Shown here: in pieces, positions 6,661 to 10,377 of the stretch
Position numbering within the stretch: position 1 is the stretch's first letter
How the letters are laid out: every line of letters starts with the position of its first letter
The notes under the pieces: generated by a model
Told to the model about the DNA's origin: nothing
What the model saw: the letters and a program-made list of their open reading frames with translations, nothing else
Databases searched by the model: none
Assembly: GCA_030615435.1 (NCBI GenBank)
Contig: JAUWZH010000076.1
Location: 1 to 10,377, forward strand
From: Candidatus Brocadiaceae bacterium
Lineage (GTDB): Bacteria; Planctomycetota; Brocadiia; SM23-32
Length of the DNA stretch: 10,377 nucleotides
Reading direction: 5' to 3'
Translations under genes and position numbers: made by a program

Positions 6661-7608
6661 ATGGCGCCGGCACTTCAGATGGCGATCTACCCCCTGGCAG
6701 CGGCCCTGAGCGCGTTCGGCATCAGCCTCTGCTTTTACTCTCTTTACAGCGACTATGCTGCGCAGCGCCGTGGTCAGGTCCGGGCGAGGGATGCAGCAGA
6801 GGTACCCGCCTCCCCGGGGCTGCGCGTGCTGAGGCCCATCGCCCGGTTGTTGGGTCAGCACGTCGGTTCGGCGCTGGACCGGCTGCAGGGCCGCCACGGA
6901 GACGGCGGGCTCTCGCCTTACATAGTCAGGCTGCGCATCAGGCTCCAGCGGACGCTCACCGCTGCGGGCAATCCGGGGGGGCTCACTGCGGACGAGATGC
7001 TGGGGTTGCACTGCTTCAGCGTGCTCGCGTGGACCGGCGCCGGGGTGTTGCTGCTGGCCCTGCTGGGGCGGAGTTTCCCCGTGCTCGTCGGTTTTGCGGT
7101 CGGCCTGCTCCACCCGTTCCTCTGGCTGAAGAAGAGGGTGTCGAGGCGGCGAAGTGAGATTCGCACGTTGATGCCCTACACCCTCGATCTGCTCACGTTG
7201 AGCGTGGAGGCGGGGCTGGACTTCACGGCGGCCCTCGCTCGCATGCTGCCCAAGCTGGAAGGGTCGGCGCTGGCGGATGAGTTCGGAGAGCTGCTGCGGC
7301 AAGTCCGCCTCGGCAAGGGACGCAGTGAAGCCCTGCGCGACATGGCCAACCGCGTCGGCATGGCGGAGATGACCACCTTCACCAGCTCGCTGGTCCAGGC
7401 CGAGGAGCTCGGCGCGGACCTCGGGCCGGTCCTCAGGATGGTCTCGGACCAGATGCGCAACGAACGCTCCAACCGGGCTGAGAAAAAAGCCATGGAGGCG
7501 CCGGTCAAGATCCTTTTCCCCCTGATAGCGTTTATCTTTCCGACCGTCTTCATCGTCCTGTTCGCACCGATAGGAATCAACTACTTGAGGCACCTGTTCG
7601 GCTATTGA
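6661..7608 (+). CDS. tadC: TadC inner-membrane platform protein
   Basis: The second GspF/T2SF-family platform subunit, 315 residues and the usual partner of TadB. An N-terminal helix (about 8-30) is followed by a cytoplasmic stretch. Two close hydrophobic segments come next (about 115-160), then the T2SF domain (about 168-285) and a final helix (about 285-305). Characteristic TadC sequence includes MPYTLDLLTLSVEAGLDFTA (171-190), SSLVQAEELGADLGPVLRM and, before the last helix, EKKAMEAPVKILFPLIAFIF. I chose ATG 6661. An in-frame GTG at 6634 lies inside tadB and would only add nine residues of low plausibility. There is no strong SD at ideal spacing (GAGG at 6645-6648, GAGAG close to the start), so translation may depend on ribosomes finishing tadB. 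Confidence 0.94.
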   Translation: MAPALQMAIYPLAAALSAFGISLCFYSLYSDYAAQRRGQVRARDAAEVPASPGLRVLRPIARLLGQHVGSALDRLQGRHGDGGLSPYIVRLRIRLQRTLTAAGNPGGLTADEMLGLHCFSVLAWTGAGVLLLALLGRSFPVLVGFAVGLLHPFLWLKKRVSRRRSEIRTLMPYTLDLLTLSVEAGLDFTAALARMLPKLEGSALADEFGELLRQVRLGKGRSEALRDMANRVGMAEMTTFTSSLVQAEELGADLGPVLRMVSDQMRNERSNRAEKKAMEAPVKILFPLIAFIFPTVFIVLFAPIGINYLRHLFGY

Positions 7609-7632
7609 GCCGCCGAGGCCCGGAGGCCCGAG

Positions 7633-8022
7633 ATGGGTTGGCGAAAGCGACGGCGCACGAGCGAATTCCGCCTGGTGGAGGCCGCGAGCGGCCGTTGCCT
7701 GCTCGAGGAAGTAAGGGCGGCGGAGCGGGCGCTCCCACGTTTCCTCGGCCTGATGGGGAAGCGGGGCCTCAAGCCGGGCAGCGGACTCTACTTCCCCCGT
7801 TGCAGCAGCATCCACATGTTCTTCATGCGGTTCCCCATTGACGTGGTGTACTTGAACGGGTGGAAGGTGAAGAGGATAGTGCACCGTCTGAAGCCCTGGC
7901 GGATTTCGTGGTGTCCGGGGGCCGACGCCGTGCTCGAGGCCCCGGCGGGCTGGGCGCGGCGGATCGGCCTGAGGGCGGGCACTGAGATGGTGCTCGAACG
8001 GCGCATCGAGGCGCGGCGATGA
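7633..8022 (+). CDS. DUF192 family protein in Tad operon
   Basis: A 129-residue DUF192 protein. The family is a small beta-rich domain of unknown biochemical role and is often found within or beside Tad pilus loci. Family landmarks are a leader-like FLGLMGKRGL (37-46), then SIHMFFMRFPIDVVYLNG (58-75), and VLEAPAGWARRIGLRAG (100-116). The N-terminus is strongly basic (WRKRRR) with no signal peptide or membrane helix, so this copy is probably cytoplasmic. Many other DUF192 proteins have a signal peptide. A GGAGG (7622-7626) lies 6 bases before the ATG, 24 bases after the tadC stop. Its stop overlaps the start of the next FHA gene (ATGA, 8019-8022). The family call is firm; its function in the pilus is unknown. 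Confidence 0.92.
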   Translation: MGWRKRRRTSEFRLVEAASGRCLLEEVRAAERALPRFLGLMGKRGLKPGSGLYFPRCSSIHMFFMRFPIDVVYLNGWKVKRIVHRLKPWRISWCPGADAVLEAPAGWARRIGLRAGTEMVLERRIEARR

Positions 8023-9275
8023 GGATAAGCGTGCAGATTCTCAACACCTCGCTGAAGGGCCTCCGGTTCGAGACCGACCGGGAGACAATCCGCGTCGGTC
8101 GCTCCGGGGAGAACGATCTGGTTCTCCTGGAGCAGTCGGTCTCGCGGTTCCACGCCACCGTCTCGGCGCGGGACGGTCGCCTCACGGTGGAAGACCTCGG
8201 CAGCCGGAACCAGACCAGGGTGGGCGGAGAGGCGATCAGTGGCCCGACGAGGCTGGAGGGCGGCGGCCTCGTGTCCTTCGGCAGCGTTTTGGCGGAGATC
8301 TCGCTGCTGGAGTCCGAAAGCGCGTCGGCAGGGGACTCCGAGGTCACGCCCCCCGAGGCGGCACTGGCGCCGGGCGCCGAAACTGACAAGGGGATCGAGG
8401 CCCGGGCCGGGACGGGGGCTGCGGATGTCGTCCCCAAAGGCTGGCTCGCGCCGCGGGAAGAGGGGCGCGTCCCGGCGGCGGTGCCGGGGGCACGAGTGCC
8501 GGGGCAACGGGCGTGGTCGGCCCTCGCGCTGATCCTCGGCCTCACTGCGGCGGGAGTTCTGATCCTGTTCTTCCTCAATAGCAGCGGCTCGCTGGAGCGT
8601 CCGGTGGGGGACCCGTTAGGGGTTTCCCTCCGCGTGGGAGAAGAGAAGCTCGTGCAGGTTCCCTCCGGGTTTGTGCTCCACCCCTTCGTGGAGCATCCGG
8701 AGGTCGTGGGGGTGAGCCGGCCCCTGAACCTGGAGCTGGCGGTTCAGCTCAGAGGCGGTTCTGAGGGCGTGACTACAGTGAGGCTCTACAACGGCTCCGG
8801 CGAGCACATTTGCCTCCACGCCAGGGTCCTGCCGCGAAAGCGCCAGGAGGTCGAGGACCTGTTCGGGGGGAGCTCGCTCACGCAGCAGCAGAGAAGGCGG
8901 CTCGCCCGCGAGAGCATGCGCCTTGCGGAGGCCCTGCGGCACCGGGCCGAGCTCTACCAGGCCCTGCGGCATTACGAGCGAGCCAGCCTCTTGCTGGAGT
9001 CCCTTGCGCAGGACCCCCCCGAAGAGTACCTTCAGGCCAGGAGGTGGAAGGATAAGCTCTCGAAGGAGGTTCAGGCGCGTTACGAGGAGCTGACCTTCGA
9101 TATGGGCAACTTCCTCAAGGACGGCGACAGGCGCATGGCCATGCAGCGACTGGCGGAAATCAAGGAATTGGTTCCGGACGAGGAAGATGTCCGCTGGCAG
9201 AGCGCCGACCTGCTCTCCAGCCTGCTGCAAGAGCTTATCGAGAGAGAAAAGAGAACCTCGCGGAGAAGGCTGTGA
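8019..9275 (+). CDS. FHA - membrane helix - secretin-N-like (pilus N-domain) - helical repeat protein
   Basis: A 418-residue protein with four parts. Residues 1-95 are an FHA domain with the phosphopeptide-contacting residues in place (G27-R28, S42, H45, N64; the usual N-G is N-Q here). A low-complexity Ala/Gly/Pro/Glu linker follows. One membrane helix spans about 166-186. Just outside it, residues 200-270 look like the N-terminal domain of pilus secretins (CpaC/RcpA type, Pfam T2SS-T3SS_pil_N). It has SLRVGEEKLVQVPSG, then a HPEVVGVS strand and GGSEGVTTVRLYNGSG before the last strand. Residues 275-418 are charged and helical with TPR-like spacing (ALRHYERASLLLESLAQDP). I infer a single-pass protein with FHA in the cytoplasm and the rest outside. 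Starts overlap on both sides (ATGA at 8019, GTGA at 9272). FHA and membrane helix are firm; the secretin-N call is moderate and comes from pattern only. Confidence 0.88.
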   Translation: MRISVQILNTSLKGLRFETDRETIRVGRSGENDLVLLEQSVSRFHATVSARDGRLTVEDLGSRNQTRVGGEAISGPTRLEGGGLVSFGSVLAEISLLESESASAGDSEVTPPEAALAPGAETDKGIEARAGTGAADVVPKGWLAPREEGRVPAAVPGARVPGQRAWSALALILGLTAAGVLILFFLNSSGSLERPVGDPLGVSLRVGEEKLVQVPSGFVLHPFVEHPEVVGVSRPLNLELAVQLRGGSEGVTTVRLYNGSGEHICLHARVLPRKRQEVEDLFGGSSLTQQQRRRLARESMRLAEALRHRAELYQALRHYERASLLLESLAQDPPEEYLQARRWKDKLSKEVQARYEELTFDMGNFLKDGDRRMAMQRLAEIKELVPDEEDVRWQSADLLSSLLQELIEREKRTSRRRL

Positions 9276-10377
9276 AGTTCATAGTCAACGAGGCGGACAG
9301 GGAGTACGAAGTCCTGCTCTCGCCGGGCTTCTACATTGTCGGCCGGCACCCGAGCTGCGACCTGGTCCTCGATTCCAGGCGCGTTTCCAGATCGCACATG
9401 AGCTGCACCGTCACCGAGGGCGAGGCGAGGGTGAAAGACATGGGGAGCCGCAACAAGCTCTATGTCGGTGGGGTGCCGGTCGAGGAGGCCGTCCTGAGGG
9501 ACGGTGACGAGGTGAGGCTGGGCAACGTGAAGCTGGTCTTCCGCGCCGGTGCCGGGCCGGTAGGGGCCCTGGCGGGGGCGGCAGGCGAGAGGCGGACGGC
9601 AGGGCCCCCCGTTCCTGCCGGCGAGCCCACCGTGGAAGACGCAGAGTCCACGCCCGAAGGGGGTTCCCTCCTTCCCCAGCAGGTCGGCGCCGGCCCGGAG
9701 CTCCTCGAACGGGACGGCCGCTGGTTCGTGACGGATCCCGCGACGGGCAGGCAGGTGCAAATCGTCCCGGTTGAGCAGGCGCGGCAGGGCACGCCGCGGG
9801 CGTCGCTGTTGAGCACTACGAGGGGAAAGCTGATCCTCGCCGGCGTCGGGTTCGCCGTGCTCGCGCTCTTCGGCGCCACCGTCCTCAGGGGCCGCACCGT
9901 TGGGGCGTCCGGCCCGTTGTCCGGGGGCGAGTTCAAGAGGCGCGTTGATTCCACTCTTGACGCCCTCAACCGTGGGGATACGGCTGAGGCGAAGGTGCTT
10001 GCTCAACGGGCCCGTGCGCTCAGGCCCGGCAGCGAGGTGGCGAAGGCCCTCGTGGAACTGACCGAGCTGTGGGAGCCCTGGCGCGGGGATTTCTTCGCTC
10101 ACTACCGTGAAGTGGAAGAGGCGCTCAAGGACCTCTATCGGCAGGATTCCAGCCGCGAGATGGAGAAGTTCGGGCGGCGTTACAGGGCGTGGATAGACCA
10201 GCAGCTTCAATACTCGCAGAAGGCACGGCTGGCGGGGCTCGCCTACGAGCAGGACCGTTATGAGGAGGCATGGCAGGAGTTGAAGGGCATCCCCCCGGGC
10301 AGTCCCGTGCGCGAAAGGGACGCGGAACTGTTCGCTCACGTGCGCGAGAGCGTGCACCGGTACCTCAAGTCCGAAAT
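9272..10377 (+). CDS. FHA - membrane helix - helical repeat protein (3' end missing)
   Basis: The frame runs from GTG 9272 to the right edge with no stop, so 368 residues are visible and the C-terminus is missing. The GTG overlaps the previous stop (GTGA, 9272-9275), and GGAG (9262-9265) lies 6 bases before it. Residues 1-95 form an FHA domain (G24-R25, S39, H42, N61; N-K in place of N-G). A linker rich in Gly, Ala, Pro and Glu follows, then a short segment with RWFVTDPATGRQVQIVP, then one membrane helix (about 187-205). The rest is charged and helical, TPR-like, with segments such as ALNRGDTAEAKVLAQRARAL and LAYEQDRYEEAWQELKG. Its layout parallels the preceding protein but without the secretin-N-like domain, so the two are probably distant paralogues. 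I infer a cytoplasmic FHA and an exported helical part. Function is unknown, but the operon links it to the Tad machine. Confidence 0.87.
   Translation, partial: MKFIVNEADREYEVLLSPGFYIVGRHPSCDLVLDSRRVSRSHMSCTVTEGEARVKDMGSRNKLYVGGVPVEEAVLRDGDEVRLGNVKLVFRAGAGPVGALAGAAGERRTAGPPVPAGEPTVEDAESTPEGGSLLPQQVGAGPELLERDGRWFVTDPATGRQVQIVPVEQARQGTPRASLLSTTRGKLILAGVGFAVLALFGATVLRGRTVGASGPLSGGEFKRRVDSTLDALNRGDTAEAKVLAQRARALRPGSEVAKALVELTELWEPWRGDFFAHYREVEEALKDLYRQDSSREMEKFGRRYRAWIDQQLQYSQKARLAGLAYEQDRYEEAWQELKGIPPGSPVRERDAELFAHVRESVHRYLKSE

Noticed and set aside
6014..6709. 231-codon plus-strand frame overlapping tadB
   Set aside because: It is the +2 frame of tadB with a low-complexity Gly/Arg/His/Pro translation; the TadB frame is clear.
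6640..7884. 414-codon open frame on the minus strand
   Set aside because: It is a shadow of TadC and DUF192, both firmly identified on the plus strand, and it has no domain of its own.
9080..10357. 425-codon open frame on the minus strand
   Set aside because: It is opposite the C-terminal part of one FHA gene and most of the next. The plus-strand frame from 9272 has a clear FHA domain, a membrane helix and a coupled start.

Overview
The window is GC-rich bacterial DNA in which every supported gene lies on the + strand. The genes are packed end to end with short gaps or 4-base overlaps. It reads as one operon-like block for a Tad (tight adherence / Flp, type IVc) pilus, or a closely related secretion machine. 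The taxon cannot be fixed from the sequence. The high GC, the FHA domain fused to the CpaF ATPase and the strong AAGGAGGTGA ribosome-binding site fit a free-living, high-GC lineage of the kind seen in environmental genomes (Planctomycetota-like or Myxococcota-like). That is only a guess.

Layout. (1) 2-1384: the C-terminal 460 residues of a large protein with a calcium-loop motif and two CxxC pairs, cut by the left edge. (2) 1417-2508: a TadE-like pseudopilin with an unusually long exported domain. (3) 2549-3097: a small single-pass membrane protein of unknown function, overlapping the next gene. (4) 3094-3921: CpaB/RcpC. (5) 4032-5729: a CpaF/TadA motor ATPase with an N-terminal FHA domain. 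(6) 5763-6653 and 6661-7608: TadB and TadC, the inner-membrane platform. (7) 7633-8022: a DUF192 protein. (8) 8019-9275: FHA domain, membrane helix, a domain resembling the N-terminal domain of pilus secretins, then helical repeats. (9) 9272 to the right edge: a second FHA, membrane helix and helical-repeat protein, cut by the edge.

How the parts fit. CpaF powers pilin assembly on the TadB/TadC platform, the TadE-like protein and perhaps the first protein are exported parts of the fibre or its tip, and CpaB lies outside the inner membrane. The unusual part is three FHA domains in one operon: one on the motor and two on membrane-anchored proteins whose outer parts face the other side of the membrane. 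No secretin (CpaC/RcpA) or CpaE gene lies between cpaB and cpaF, where they often sit. Instead a secretin-N-like domain is attached to an FHA-TM protein. The FHA-TM proteins share the topology of SctD/YscD inner-ring proteins of type III secretion, which suggests a phospho-regulated or purely structural inner-membrane ring around the Tad platform.

No RNA genes, insertion sequences, CRISPR arrays or convincing terminators were seen. The longest gap between genes is about 110 bases (3922-4031).
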